DNA from: Lasioglossum baleicum
Lineage: Eukaryota; Arthropoda; Insecta; Hymenoptera; Halictidae
Assembly (NCBI RefSeq): GCF_051020765.1
Contig: NC_134929.1
Location: forward strand, 4,118,786-4,182,785
Reading direction: 5' to 3'
DNA: 64,000 nt
The notes under the pieces were generated by a model that saw only the letters and a program-made list of their open reading frames with translations, did not search any database and was not told the DNA's origin. The stretch's first letter is position 1. Every line of letters starts with the position of its first letter. Positions 9,947 through 22,024 of this stretch are shown here, piece by piece. Made by a program: the position numbers and the translations under genes.

Positions 9947-11839
9947 CTCCTTCAGCTGGCTTGCTCTCGCTGCTGGTTGGCGGCTGTACCAGAATCTGGC
10001 TGGGTCGTCACGGGAACGACGATCTTCACCCGTCCCCGGAAGATGATGTCGCTGATGATCCTGGGTTCACGTGTGATACCCAGGAAATGTTGCTCACCGT
10101 TTTCGCTCGCGTAGATGCGTGCGAGTTTCCGCAACTGGTATCGGCGACCGGCGCGGCGCGGCATGCAATACTCGTATAATTAATAAGCGAGAGTCGATAG
10201 AGGCTTCTGCGTTTCCCGATGAATCCGGAGGAACGCACCGAGCAATATTACGCACAGACGTGCAAAGCGGAAACGCAGAAGCAGACAAAATATGTGCAAA
10301 AGAGTATATCGCAAGCGCGCGGTGTAGGGGCAGGAATTTATCGAGACTCACTGATTGATTTGATAACTAGGCGTATATTATAACGTTCAACGTCACAACG
10401 ATACAACGTTCGGAACTAAATTATAATTAAGACAAAAACCGGAACTAGAAACGCGCGCGAAAACGATGAGACCGCACGAGGGCGGATGGAGGCAAGAGGC
10501 GGGAGTACTGTTCGTTGCGAAGTCGGAACTGGAACTGTCGCTGCTTGGCCCTCCTCGGACCACTACGACATGTCGATTTCATCGTTGTTATTAAAAAGAG
10601 AAACGTTAGCGGCTACGGGGAATTGATTATGATATGGGGACTACGAGTTACGGTGAATACGGTGTATGGTTACAGGATGCTTATGGTTGATTATGAGAAC
10701 GAGATTGCAAAAATATAACGTGGCGTGATTACCGAGAATTATGGCGGGAGTGAAATATAATATGACAGAATACGAAGAACTATGGCGGACGTGAGGTTCG
10801 AAGTGTGAGAACTTATATCTAGGTGAATATTATATGTTTAATTCTTACTAACTATACTTATGATTATGGCCACACGTCGGCAGACGTGACAATCTGTTCA
10901 ATAGTGTTCGCCTGTCCAGTTTGTGTTTAATATGTTACAATTTTTTCTGAAAAAATAATATTTTCAAATATAAAATCGCGCAACAACTACAGATTTTAGA
11001 AAAATAATCCAAACATTTGATTAAAGTGTAATTAGTACGTTCTTTGTTTAAACAAAACAGATATGTTGGAATTTATAAATTGACAAAAATAATCTACTCT
11101 TATTTAGTAGGTAAATTCAGTTTGTTTGACTCTCGAACACCTATACATATAAATGAACATTGTATCAATGCTGTCTACGACATGAAACTCTCAACTCTTA
11201 TCTGTTTCTTAGATCGACGTCTGTTATTTTCTGGAGCGATCCTCACTTCTGTCATATCTGTCAATTAGTAAAGACGTGCCTCACAACGTGTCTTCTATAT
11301 ATTTAATAGAATAAATTCTACTTCATATTTGATTGTGAGTGATTTATTATATACCCATATTCCTATAACATACATAGATATGTATGATGTCATTTGTTAT
11401 TTGTCCATTGGGAGAATAAATGGTTTTCTCTGGCTAACCGAGTATACTCAGATCCAGATACCTTTAGATCTAATAGATGATCTTAACGAAAGAAGTGAGT
11501 ATTATTTTAAATTAATATGTGTTTTGTTTTTACATACTTATTTTACATATTATTTTATAATATGTAATATCATTTTACATATTATTTTTACATACATTAT
11601 ATTATTTTACATATTTTTCTTCTATACTGGCTATTATTACTTATATTTTACGAAAGATACTAGAAGAATTTTATGAATTTTCAATTACACGCTTTATTCC
11701 TTCTATTTAGACCTGTTATCATTTGAGAAGAAATTTACGTACAGAATTATTCATATTTTCAATATTCAAACAAGAAGTTTTCATAACTACCTGCATGAAA
11801 AACGGAAATTTTTAATAGGAGAAGAAAGAATACTTATGT
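9947..11839. other. Unassigned retroelement-like sequence
   Basis: No gene is recognised with confidence. The reverse frame 9952-10164 is basic and could be a retroelement piece, but no motif identifies it. A 14-bp inverted pair (gcttctgcgtttcc 10203-10216, complement 10269-10282) forms a potential hairpin. The segment is GC-rich to about 10890 (ending gacgtgaca) and AT-rich after that. I see no clear LTR boundary or target duplication. Confidence 0.4.
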
Positions 11840-14365
11840 ATACGTTTACGAAGGATATTCTTATAACAAAGATTCTAAGAATCCACAGATCTACAGTTGT
11901 TCTGGTCGACAAACTAACAAATGTACAGGAACATTAATTCAAAAAGATGACTATTATTTTGTGCAAAAACCACACAGTCATAACGACCCGCGCTGTGCAG
12001 AAATACTAAAATTAAAATCAACCATGCTGAAAGAATGTAGTAACAATCCTTCAGTAAATAATAAAGACATCTTTGATAATATTTGTCGTACAAATTCTGA
12101 CGCAGCAACGTATATTTCATACAATAGTATGAAATCGGTAATGTCAAGGAAGAAGACAAAACCAAGACCAGGTTTGCCAGAGACTGTGCACAGTGCGCAC
12201 GAAATATTAGACAATTATGATGTCCTGAAAGAAATTTACAAGGGATGTGCAATCTCGAACGATAACAATACGCTCTAATTTTCTCTAATACTATATTGCT
12301 AACTGCATTAGAAAATGCCAAAGAAATATATATGGATGGTACTTTTTCCGTAAGTATTGTAACGTTGCCTCTTTTCGCTCGGCTTTCTGACCGGCGCAAG
12401 GGGTCAACCCCGAGAATTTACAGTCGCTGAGGACGGGCCGTGCGCTGCCGCGCGGACACGGTCCTCTCGGGACAAATGCGATTGACGAGAATACTCGAAG
12501 GGAACACTAACTGAACAATTGTTCGGGCGCCAGGTACGCGGAAGTACCGCACTAAAGAACACCAAAGTCTCGTGTTCGCGGAAGTCGAACACGAGCTTCG
12601 ACTCTTCTCGCAATCGCCGACAGAATTCTACGACACGAACGGCCAGGAGTTCGGACACAGTGAATAACGGGGACAGCCCTCGCGGCAGGACGTTTCTCGC
12701 AGGTCGGAAATAAACTCGAAACGATTATGGCTCGAACTAATTTATTCGGTGTCAAATGATAAATTACAGGTGGGCGGCCACGTGGCCGCAACCCGGGAGC
12801 CCGCGCTCCTAATACACTTTTGCGATGGATCTTCGATCGCGGAGCGCGTTAGTCGAGATTTCGCGATTCTAGAAAGTACGGTACGACGGTACAATGCACG
12901 TGTCGCGAGAGACGAGAATTCGCGGGACGCAGATGTACGGCGCAGTTTCGACGGACTGTCGCGAGATTGACGAGCGCACTGAACGGTACTTTACCGAATT
13001 CGCTAATATCGAAACTATCCTTTTCCGACGCGGCTCCTTAAGGAAGACTTCCGACGAATCGAAGGGGAGACTGCTCGAAAAGGCTCACAGCGTTCTCCAA
13101 GAGAACGCGAGCACCAAACACGAGGCCACATGCCTCGGCTATCACCAATTGTTCGAGGACGATACGCACTCGCCTCGTCCTCGCACTAAATATCGAGCCA
13201 GCACTAAAATACGACCGAGGATCACTTGTCGACTTACCGTGGTAGACGTAGGCTCGCCGGACCTTCTACTTCAGGCCGGTAATTCTGCCTTCGGTTCCTA
13301 CGCTCGCTCGGAAATAACCACCCGCGTCGCGTGTCCGTTGTACTACGGAATTCGGACCTCGGAAGTTCGATGGATCTATGGAAACGACTCGTCTACTCGA
13401 TAACCAGCGCGACAGTGATCCGCGGATCCGCCTCGACGGAGCGCTTCGATTCTCGATCTCCCCACTCCTTTCGCCCTACCGAAATTCCCTAGGGGCGCAC
13501 CCGCAACGCGACTACGACTAGCCGCAGGATCGAACTATCCGAACAGGTCGTCGGGCCCCCGACCTTTCCAACACCAACTACCGATCGTCTTACGACAACC
13601 GGGGAGGATTAATCCTCCGAGGCGCTCCTCCGCACCACCCTGCCGGAGCCGTCTGTAGCCAGGTGAGACGACGGCGGAACCACCAAATAGCTGCTGACCT
13701 GCAGTGGCGGCTCCTTTGTCCCAGATCGTCGCCTCCGAGTTTATTAGCTCGTGTGCAGCGGTGCCCCTTGCTACCTCTCCGGATCCGGAATGTTTTTGAT
13801 TATGGCCAATAGTTCGTCGTCGGCTGATCCTATGATGCGGGGCGCATTGTCGGTATTTGTCGCTCCCTAGGCACGTTCCTGAAAGTGGCCACTCTCGGCG
13901 AGTGTAACAGATGGCATTAGGAGCGATCTTCGATCTTAATAACTTCCTTAAGGAGCGCTCAATCTTGCGGTTGGTTTCCGTAATCACTAACGGTCGGTCC
14001 GGTCCACTCCCGATACGGTTATTGACCGTTTCTCAAACGGAGAAGTGACGTCGCAGGCTTGCAACGTCACAGTATTTAACATAAACCATTTATATGATTA
14101 ATATCTTTCAAGTAAAGAAAGTCTCTTCTATTTGATCATTTTTTATCTGTTATTAGGTGGTACCACGAATGCCTCTTTTTCATCAACTTTACACTGTACA
14201 CATACGTTACAATGACACAGTATACCTCTATTGATAATTTCCATTACGCTTATCTCACATTGTCAAATTAAAAAATGATGTTAATTTACAGGGAATCGCT
14301 ACCATTTTCGTTTTATGTGAATGTCGTACTAAGACAATGTACGAAGCAATATGGAGAAAAATAGT
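11840..14365 (+). pseudogene. FLYWCH-finger MULE transposase, broken and interrupted
   Basis: The first part (about 11840-12345) encodes a FLYWCH-type zinc finger (GYSYNKDSKN, C/C pairs, then KPHSHND) followed by the N-terminal region of a Mutator-like (MULE) transposase, ending with the first catalytic Asp in a YMDGTFS motif after a frameshift at ~12275. A donor-like gtaagt follows. After a 1.7-kb LTR-like insertion, the next exon begins near 14158 with a PLFHQLYTVH motif. A further exon near 14300-14365 reads IATIFVLCECRTKTMYEAIW, the usual MULE sequence between the first two catalytic residues. The rest of the core is absent. FLYWCH-MULE pairing is common in insect elements. Confidence 0.7.
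12358..14071. mobile_element. Solo-LTR-like insertion, 1.7 kb
   Basis: The segment starts tgtaacgttgcc and ends gcaacgtcaca, giving the TG...CA ends of an LTR with short inverted termini. It is flanked by a 4-bp direct repeat GTAT (12354-12357 and 14072-14075). It is GC-rich in AT-rich DNA, holds no recognisable gag or pol, and lies in an intron of the MULE relic. A solo LTR left by recombination fits best; a non-coding LTR-type element is the alternative. Confidence 0.65.
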
Positions 14366-15559
14366 TTCTCTTGTTCCACGATTTTATTTTTTTTATTGAC
14401 TCGATGTTTTCATATGATTTTTGAAAAATTAATATTTTCATGTCTGTTCGACCGCGACCATAAATTTTCGTCGCGACGAAGAGGGTTTTCCTTTTTTTTT
14501 TTTTGTGTACTCGAGTCAAGGGTACGAAGTGAGGACCGAGAACGGTCTACGTCTCGTGACATAGACCAGACAGGATGTTCTTTGTTCACGGTTTTAGTGC
14601 GGGTCAGCCCCAATATAAGCATGTGCGCGCCATAACGTAAACCATCGGTCGACTGCGCGGCGCCGAATTTTCCTGGGGTCTTCGAGCAAAGACAAAAGGA
14701 CGGTTGGGCCCCAGATGAGGGTAGTCGGAAAGGCGCGATCGACACAGTCGTAGAAAGTCGTCCGGTAGAGTCACTTCGATATCCTTCGGACAAGGATCAG
14801 AGAAGAGATCGTGTGATTGAACCACGGTAGTGTCCAGTGTGAACGATATTGCGCGATATTGTAAATCATGTTTGAACATGATCATAACGAACATATATAC
14901 ATAACAACACAAGGGATCCCTCGGAGTCGTACTCCGCCAGGTCGTGCCGCAGCACACACAACATACTTGAGGGATCCCGCGGAATCACGATTCCGCCAGG
15001 TCGTGCCGTAGCACACCTCTACATACACTCGTGTGGATCCCATGGAGGAGTGTCTCCAACAGGTCGTGCCGTAGCACACATTGATCCATATACACCAAGG
15101 GATCCCTCGGAGTCATACTCCACCAGGTCGTGCCGCAGCACACACTACATACTTGAGGGATCCCGCGGAATCATATGGGATCCAGTAGAACTCCGAGTCG
15201 TATACATAACGCTATCAATACATGCTAATTCATTATTATCGCTACTCTAACGCTCACATCTTCATCGTTATTTCTTTTGTAATCCACGTTTAATTCTTTA
15301 TTTCTGGGGTTTTTATGCCGCAAGGCTTTTCCCCAATGAGCCAATAAACTATTTAAGATATTTCGGCTCAATTCCTTTTGTTTATTTATAATTCATTCCT
15401 TTTCCATTTTTATATCCTAACACTATTTTTGAAATACGGGATTTCTCCATGTTGGAGAGATTTCGACGATACAATGTCAACGATTTCAATTGTTTCAAAC
15501 AAGCTGCCTTCATCCAATAAATTGCAGTTTACACGTACATACAATTTACGCACGATATA
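14366..15559. other. Unassigned sequence around a minisatellite
   Basis: No gene is recognised. The MULE similarity ends near 14370. GC-rich sequence with a minisatellite (listed separately) follows from ~14500 to 15200, then AT-rich DNA leading into the mariner pseudogene. Confidence 0.4.
14910..15195. repeat. Minisatellite, ~59-64 bp unit, about 4.5 copies
   Basis: The core caggtcgtgccgNagcacac begins at 14938, 14997, 15060 and 15124. Each copy also carries a gggatccc/cggaNtc segment that forms a small local palindrome (ggagtcgtactcc, ggaatcacgattcc). Copies differ by several bases. Confidence 0.85.
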
Positions 15560-16745
15560 CACGTCACAAGAGCATTACATTATGCACTTTGTGTTTGCCC
15601 AATGTGATGGCAATGCCGAAGAAACGGTACGAAGACTAGCTGTAGAACGACCCAGAATAGAGCCTATTCCCTCAGCCGACTACGTACGAAGACTGGCATG
15701 GCATCGCGGCTTTACTCTACAGGGCCGTTTGAGCGCGATGGAAGAAACGCCGGGAGACCGCGAACGACCAGGACGGATCGTAGAGAAACAGACATTCTGG
15801 ACATCGTGGAAGAGGATGGCACCGTGAGCGTGCGTGATATCAGTCGCCGTTTGCGGTAAGTCAAAGTATAAAACGATATTTGATTAAAGCCTATGCAACA
15901 GTAGGTATTTATGCATTTTCATGTATTTTGTTTTAGTATCGATAGTTCGGCGGTACATCGAACTCTGCAGGAGAGTTCATTTCACCCGTACAAATATGTG
16001 CGGGTGCAACAATTAGCGGCTTGAGTTTTCAAGGTGGCTGCTCGGAGAAGTTGCCCGGGATCCGGTGTTCGTCACATGCATATTGTGGACCGACGAATCA
16101 CTCTTCACAAGAGAAGGGTGCTTCAACGCCCACAATTCGCATATGTGGAACGCCGAGAATCCGTTGGTGCTTCGGGAACGCGGAGCACAGCACCGCTGGT
16201 CGGTTAACTTTTGGGCCGGCATTTGTGGCGAACACATAATCGGGCCGTACATTCTACCCGATAGACTGAGCGGTTTCGAACCTTTTTGGAACATGTTGTG
16301 CCGGATCTCATGGACGATGTTCCTTATGCGTTCCGGCAGAACATGTATTTCCAAATGGACGGTGCGCCATGCGCCAGGACGAAGCCTACCAGGACAGGTG
16401 GATCGGCCGCGGTGGTCCAGTTGCGTGGCCCCCGCGGCCACCTGACCTCAATCCACTGGATTTTTTTCTATGGGACTATTTGAAGGTAATTTCAATTTTC
16501 ATGTATTTTTCACTCATTATCGTACACGTGTTTGCATACATTTTGTTTTTCTTTTATAAATGTCAATTCAGGAAAAGGTGTACAAGCAGCCGGTTGACAC
16601 CCCGGAAGAGATGGTGGCACTAGCTCACGGTGCCATCGCGGACATCAGCCAGACCACCCTTCAAAAAGTTGCTCGACAAACGATCCAGCGAGCCGAACTT
16701 TGCGTTCGAGTGAATGGCGGTCACTTCGAACCGCTCCTGCGCTGA
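15560..16745 (+). pseudogene. mariner-like transposase with two introns, frameshifted
   Basis: The N-terminal helix-turn-helix (about 15580-15700, FAQCDGNAEETVRRLAVERP) is followed by an intron (15856-15936). The catalytic region then shows WTDESLFTREG (first Asp), NVWAG-like NFWAGICGEHIIGPYILP, FQMDGAPCA (second Asp) and PDLNPLDFFLW (third Asp). This is the DD..D pattern of mariner-type elements. A second intron-like gap (16485-16571) precedes the C-terminus ending FEPLLR and a stop at 16743. The frame shifts at least twice (near 16275 and 16345), so it is dead. The sequence ttgagtgggacagcctgta at 17252-17270 could be a terminus, but no partner was found. Confidence 0.75.
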
Positions 16746-17299
16746 ATTACGGCAACAATTCCAATCGGCCCTTTCCAAGGGCCCCAATCCTTTTCAAGAC
16801 CTCCAACATTTGACGCAATATCAGCCTCCTCCCTTTCTAATCGGCCCTTTTCAAGGCCACGAAGAAACAACGCAGGAATGACGCAGGAACTACCTGCTAC
16901 GTACTGAAGTGACAGCTACGAAGAAGTGAGAGCTAATTATCAGAAAACGTGAACCTTACTGAGTTCGTAACACCTGTATAACACACCGTGCTATGATCTT
17001 ATTACACTTTAACTCTATGGTTCAGACAGAGAAACAGAAATTCCTCTTTGGTTCAGATATACACAATGTCATGATCCAGCGTATAAGCTAGTGTTCGAAT
17101 CATCCCGGTCCTCGGACATATACCGTATGAATATGAACTGCACGAAGCGCAAAATTGAGGAGGAGTATATACCTCTTTCTAAATAATTACCAATTCTTTA
17201 CTGTATCAAATGTTTGTAGCATTCACCATTCTCAATATATAATCCATCCCAATTGAGTGGGACAGCCTGTATACTCCATATTAATCATCAAATTTATAT
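16746..17299. other. Non-coding spacer
   Basis: No gene is recognised. The phrase tcggccctttNcaagg occurs twice (16769 and 16841), a local duplication. Confidence 0.4.
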
Positions 17300-17583
17300 T
17301 TTTCCAGATGATGAATACATATATGAAATCCTTGAAGATAGCTTTTGGTATGATAAAACGAAAAATAAAGCCAGTAATGATAATAATAATAATGGAGGAG
17401 AAGATATTAGAGAACATAAGGAAGGGTATTGCACAATCTGCTTTGTTAAGAATGCAACACAAGCTTGCGTTCCATGTTGGTGATCTTGCATGCTGCAGAA
17501 TATGCATCATGCAACTGGAGTGTAATAGATGCCCCACGTGCAATACTAATTTTAACACACATGTAACGCTCCGCATACCGTGA
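17300..17583 (+). pseudogene. RING-finger (IAP-type) domain, frameshifted
   Basis: The frame reads an acidic/Asn-rich stretch and then CTICFVKNATQACVPC. After a one-base frameshift near 17482 it continues HLACCRICIMQLECNRCPTC. Together these give the C3HC4 pattern of RING fingers of the IAP/MDM2 class, usually the C-terminal E3 ubiquitin ligase module. The frameshift replaces the conserved Gly-His of the zinc site. No BIR or other upstream domain is seen. It may be a transduced host fragment or part of a larger element. Confidence 0.7.
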
Positions 17584-17635
17584 AATTTTAATATAAATAT
17601 TATATTTTTCTAATACTATAGTATTCATATTAAAT

Positions 17636-18241
17636 TTGTATAATTTATTATATGAACAATGTACAGGGTACATGAAACCCGGGCAGAGCATTTGTCAGTT
17701 ATATGCCCATGTTACTTCTTTTCGAAGCCAACTAATAGTTTTTAAAAATAATTTGAGTTTAAATCAGAAAGATTTCACCTCCATCCCGTCTTGTAAAATA
17801 ATTATTGACGAGTTCAGCACTAGATGCGATTGTGACGAATATCTTCAGATTCTTCTCTCAGTAATAAATCAATTCCATAAACGTTTCACTGACTTCGATT
17901 CGCTTAGAAATGACATAATACTTTTTGAGAACCACCTCACAGCCATAGTCGAAGAGCAAGCCTCTGAGTATCAAGAAGAACTTCGTGATCTTCAGCAAGA
18001 AGTTCCTCTGAGAACTAGAGAAGAAAAAGGTGTCGAATTTTTTAAAACATTAGATGAATCGAGATATCCTGTCCTCAGAAATTTAGCACTTAGAATTTTC
18101 TCAATGTTCGCATCGACATATCTGTGTGAATGTTCGTTCTCGAAAATGCGGAGTATTAAATCGGAAAACCGCACCCGGTTGAATGATGCTTCTCTATCGC
18201 CTGCGATGCGAGCAGCGATTCCAAACTATTTTTCAAATTAA
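17636..18241 (+). pseudogene. hAT transposase, C-terminal fragment
   Basis: The C-terminal ~120 residues match the hAT dimerisation (hATC) region: a FFKTLDESRYPVLRNLALRI block, then MFASTYLCECSFSKMRSIKS and KSENRTRLNDASLSPAMRA. These are the usual marks of hAT transposases of the type found in GTF2IRD2/ZBED-like genes. The BED finger and most of the catalytic domain are missing, so this is a 5'-truncated relic. The frame has no in-frame stop over its 200 codons. Confidence 0.8.
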
Positions 18242-18605
18242 TCTTGCTAGTTTATTTTTAAAACTTTTCTTCCGGAATTATCATACGACATAGTGAAATA
18301 GGCCTACAAGGGATACCACTGGGAAAAAACGCATTGACGATAGTACCTCCGTGGTAATGCGGAAACCTATTGATACCGGTGTCGCCCTAATGCGCCACGC
18401 GCATTTCATACGGCACGGGACTGAGAACTCGGGCAGTCACGGGGAGCGAAACGCGCGGGAGGCGCAGGCCTCGAAATCGGGCCGAACGGTGCAACGGTTT
18501 CCGACCACTGCCCTAGAGAACAGGCAGCCGCTTGTCGGTTCTCAAACACACACTGGACACACTTCAGACAAATCCAACACAATTCAGCTATGGCTCATTC
18601 AGATT
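18242..18605. other. Spacer without recognised gene
   Basis: The sequence turns from AT-rich to GC-rich at ~18340. The frame 18351-18662 begins before, and only its end overlaps, the next pseudogene. No motif is recognised. Confidence 0.4.
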
Positions 18606-19600
18606 AGAATTAGAATGTGCCCAGCCATGTTTTCGGAGAACACAAACAGTGCAACACAATAAGATATTTTTGCGATGAAACTCCGAAAGAAGGAGAAGTC
18701 AACATTGTTCCCGAGTTATCAAGAATGGGAGTGTATCGACAGATACAGGAAATCGTCCGGTCGGTGGCGTCACACTCTGGAAGCCTTCTCTATCAGAGAA
18801 GTCCACAGGCGGAAAGAGACTCAATCTCGGCCAAAGAGGATCCTACAACGCGAGAGTTGCCGCTGCTGTGATCCAGTACAATACAAAAGAAGTATTGTCT
18901 CGTCTGCAAAAATCGTTTAGAAATGTGTCCTCACAAGTTTTGGAGAACACAGAGAAACGACGAGAAAACGAAGGATTGCAAAAGAAGAGTGCCAGCAAAA
19001 GAACATATCAGCAGTTCCGTGCAGTCAAGGATTCCGATTACGGACCGAATGCAGAAAAGCCAGACATGGAACAACCGATGTATGACCTTCACATAAAAAT
19101 GCATATGGAAACGCTAAAAGCAGCGCAGCAAAATAGGGAACAGATCGAGCAGGATACAATTGATCAGCGCGACAACGAACTCTGGCTGGAGCAGAAGTCA
19201 AAGCTTTTGACAGCGTCAAACTTTGGCGTAGTGTGCACCCGACTCAAATCAACGCTGTGTGAAAAACTAGTAGATAGACTGCTCTTGCCAAAGCTTCTAG
19301 ACGTTCCTGCCGTAAGAGACGGACAGAAGCACGAAGATATTGCTCGCAAAGAATTATCGGAAAAGGAGGGTATACGCATCAGAAAATGCGGCATTTTCAT
19401 CGACGCATCGATACCCTATTTGGGAGCATCACCGGATGGTGTGATCGATGACGACGGCATTGTTGAAATAAAATTGCCCAGAAGGGGCAATACATACAGT
19501 ACAAGCCGTCAAGGCAATGTTTGCAGATAATACGGATAGAGCGCATTGCGCAAAACAGATCGGTACTTCTACCAAGACACAACAGAGGCGTGCCCATTAG
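18606..19600 (+). pseudogene. Mutator-like transposase fused to YqaJ-type nuclease (copy A)
   Basis: The first part (18606-18920, several frame changes) carries the C-terminal motif VPSHVFGEHKQC typical of a Mutator-like transposase family, then a VQYNTKEVLSRLQ-type segment. The same open frame (18868-19530) continues through DYGPNAEKPD into a PD-(D/E)XK nuclease of the YqaJ phage-recombinase class, with GASPDGVI (catalytic Asp) and GIVEIKLP (Glu-x-Lys). After ~19480 the frame shifts and decays. In the family the nuclease presumably assists transposition or end processing; that role is inferred. The N-terminal catalytic region of the transposase is absent here. Confidence 0.65.
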
Positions 19601-20027
19601 GGAGCCTCAGTATATCCTAGACCAAAGAGCAAAGTTAGCAAATTAAGAAATTGCACCTGTCCGAAGTAGAGGCTCACTTACAAGTGCACTGATTCCACTG
19701 ATACCACTGATTCCATCAGCTGGTACTTAACGAAAATTATTCGTCGGATCCCAACGTGCTCTAACTTAAATCAGGTTAACCATATTTGCGCATGGCCAAA
19801 CAAATTCGGGGAAGACATTTACGATCTTGGGCAAATCAGATGTACCAAGAATCGTACAGCTGACCGTTCGCCCATATATTCGATGCTATCGATGGCACAG
19901 CTGGACAAGGACGAGAATTCGTATTCAGGTTTGTATGGAATCTAATTAATAAGAAGACGACAAATTAATTGTAAAAAATCAGATCTTAATCTAATAAATT
20001 CAAGTAGTAGGATATGAACAGAACGGT
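19601..20027. other. Spacer with weak transposase-like traces
   Basis: Translated pieces between 19690 and 19930 (DIYDLGQIRC and similar) may belong to the same Mutator-like family, but stops in all frames prevent a firm call. Confidence 0.3.
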
Positions 20028-20460
20028 TTGGAGAAAACGTTACGGATACAATGCCAGATGTGCAATCACACCGAACGTATACCATGTCGGCCACAAAAAG
20101 ACGACGCCATGGATATCAACCGCAGCGCAGTTGCCGCAAAAATGCTGACAGGAGACGGATACAATCCACTAGAAGACATCATGTGTGGCATGAACGTAAT
20201 TACGAAACGAAAGAGTTTGTGAATACAATAATGAAGAAATTGATAGTGTGTCTAAGAAGACGTTCCAAAACTGTGAAGACGAAATAATCGATGCCTTCGA
20301 AGAGGCTGCGCGACAAGAGATAGAAGCTACTGGAAAAGAAGAAATAGCATTAACCATTGCAAGAGACGACATTCATCCGCGCTGTAATCTACCGACGATT
20401 GCCGCCGACGGCGACACAGGGCCAGACGGAACAGCGGTTAATTATAAGAGTAGTAAGTAA
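20028..20460 (+). pseudogene. Mutator-like transposase, N-terminal fragment (copy B)
   Basis: The frame reads QCQMCNHTERIPCRPQKDDA and then MDINRSAVAAKMLTGDGYN, aligning in order with copy D (VECRMCRFQDSFWSEPTDDK, then LDVNTGAVFGAILTGTGHT). After a frame change it continues AFEEAARQEIEATGKEEIA against copy D's ASEAFASAAEADMRAAVEVE. The Cys pair is probably a zinc site. It ends before the first catalytic motif. Copies B and C may be the two ends of one internally deleted copy. Confidence 0.6.
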
Positions 20461-20916
20461 ATTTAGAATAATAAATACAAAAAAGTTGTTTAGATAATAA
20501 TAACCAATATTTATATGTATGTTACAGCCAAACAATGAAGAAAGACGGGTCTCGTCGTCACATCCCGAACCGGACTCCCGCCGTTGGGTTCGATACGTGA
20601 GTAAATGTAGAATCGTAAATAAAATGGTGTTTATTTATATAATAATAAAATGTATTTTTATTTTTTGTTAAAGTCAGAAGTAAAAAAGCTATTGAAACAG
20701 CTTAAATACGACCAGCGGCGGGAGCGAGGGGGCCACGGACGTGGCCGAGGACGCGGCCACTCGCAAAAACACGGGAATGTGAATTTAACTTTTAACTATA
20801 ATTAATTTTTTGTAAAAATATATTAATAAATATTTTTTAAAAACTTGTAATTTTTTCCGATTGTTTTTGTGTTTTTCTGTTTTCTTTCTTTACATCTTTC
20901 TCTCATTCATTGTGCC
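20461..20916. other. Intron-like AT-rich spacer
   Basis: AT-rich, with a short Arg/Gly-rich coding-like stretch at 20715-20765 (GGHGRGRGRGH). This may be the C-terminal tail of a nuclear or RNA-binding protein, but no gene can be built around it. Confidence 0.3.
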
Positions 20917-21500
20917 TGTCACGACGCATTTATCCGAAGAGTGGAAATAGGTGCAAAAGGCCGCTTCAAGTATCTGAGAGCTATTGCGAAGAAAAATTCC
21001 TTCCGTTTGCGCACCGGAATAAAGAAAGCCGTAGAATATAGATTTCAAGACAAGCTGAGCTTATCGGCTCAAGTCAGAAACTTGAAAGTTGACTTGGAGA
21101 ACGTGTCAAGTCACGTGTTTTGGCAACACAAAGAGTGTCACAAGTTGGCATACTTTTACAAAAAATATTCTGACCCCAAGCAGACTGACTATGTGCCGCA
21201 ATTGAGAGCAAGGGGCATATATCACAGCATCGAAGAAGCAATGCAGCCGCAATTCATTCATGCCGAAAGTCTACTGTACAGTACTGTACACGTTGAATAA
21301 CAACGCTGCAGAATGTTTCAACGGCATAATATCAAAATTCATCGGAGGGAACGTCTCGTACCAAGGAAGAGTAAATGCTGCTGTCGTCCAATTTAGTTCA
21401 AAGGAAACGCTTAGTCGATTGAGCGCTGCAATGCATAAAGAACCGATAGCCATCGTAAAGAAGATGAAACAGAAACGGAAACATATTAGGTTAGGTAACT
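20917..21500 (+). pseudogene. Mutator-like transposase, C-terminal fragment (copy C)
   Basis: This contains VSSHVFWQHKECHKLAYF and, after a frame change near 21295, NNNAAECFNGIISKFIGGN followed by VVQFSSKETLSRLS. These align in order with copies A and D. The zinc-like His/Cys cluster and the ECFN motif mark the C-terminal part of this transposase family. The nuclease region is not recognisable after 21490. Confidence 0.6.
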
Positions 21501-22024
21501 CTTTTATTCTATCATTATAGCCTCATTCAGTGACCATTCCTTTTGAACTGTATATCATTGTAAGCATTAATAGACCATGCGCAAAGAGCCGAAATGATAA
21601 TGAATCATTTCTCAAACCTGATTTGTGTGTTTAGTGACGACGACTTTTTTGAAAATGAAGTTATCAATCGAATTAATGATGTAGTTTATATCGTTCGTGA
21701 GCAGCGAGAAATGGTTACCGTACAAAAAAATATTTTCAACTGCATCCAATTTCGGATGCAAAAGTACCGCGATTAGAATCCCTGGAATACGGAAAGGTCA
21801 ACGAGATCAACGCTCTGAAACATTTAAGAGCAGAATTAGGAATCTCTAGTAACAGAATTATTATTATTATTTCTAGTTTTAGTTTTATTTTCATTTTTAT
21901 TTTTTAAATTATCGTTTCGCCCGTCAACCCCACGGCGCGTGTTGACGTGAAACAGAGTGTTTGTGAAGGAATGTAGAAGAGAAACGCGTAAATACAGAAG
22001 TGCAGAAGAATAAAATCTACTACA
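21501..22024. other. Spacer upstream of copy D
   Basis: No gene is recognised. AT-rich sequence with a tattattatt run near 21860. Confidence 0.4.

Noticed and set aside
8731..10890. Possible large solo LTR ending gacgtgaca
   Set aside because: No matching TG start with a direct repeat could be found, so it is left as unassigned sequence.
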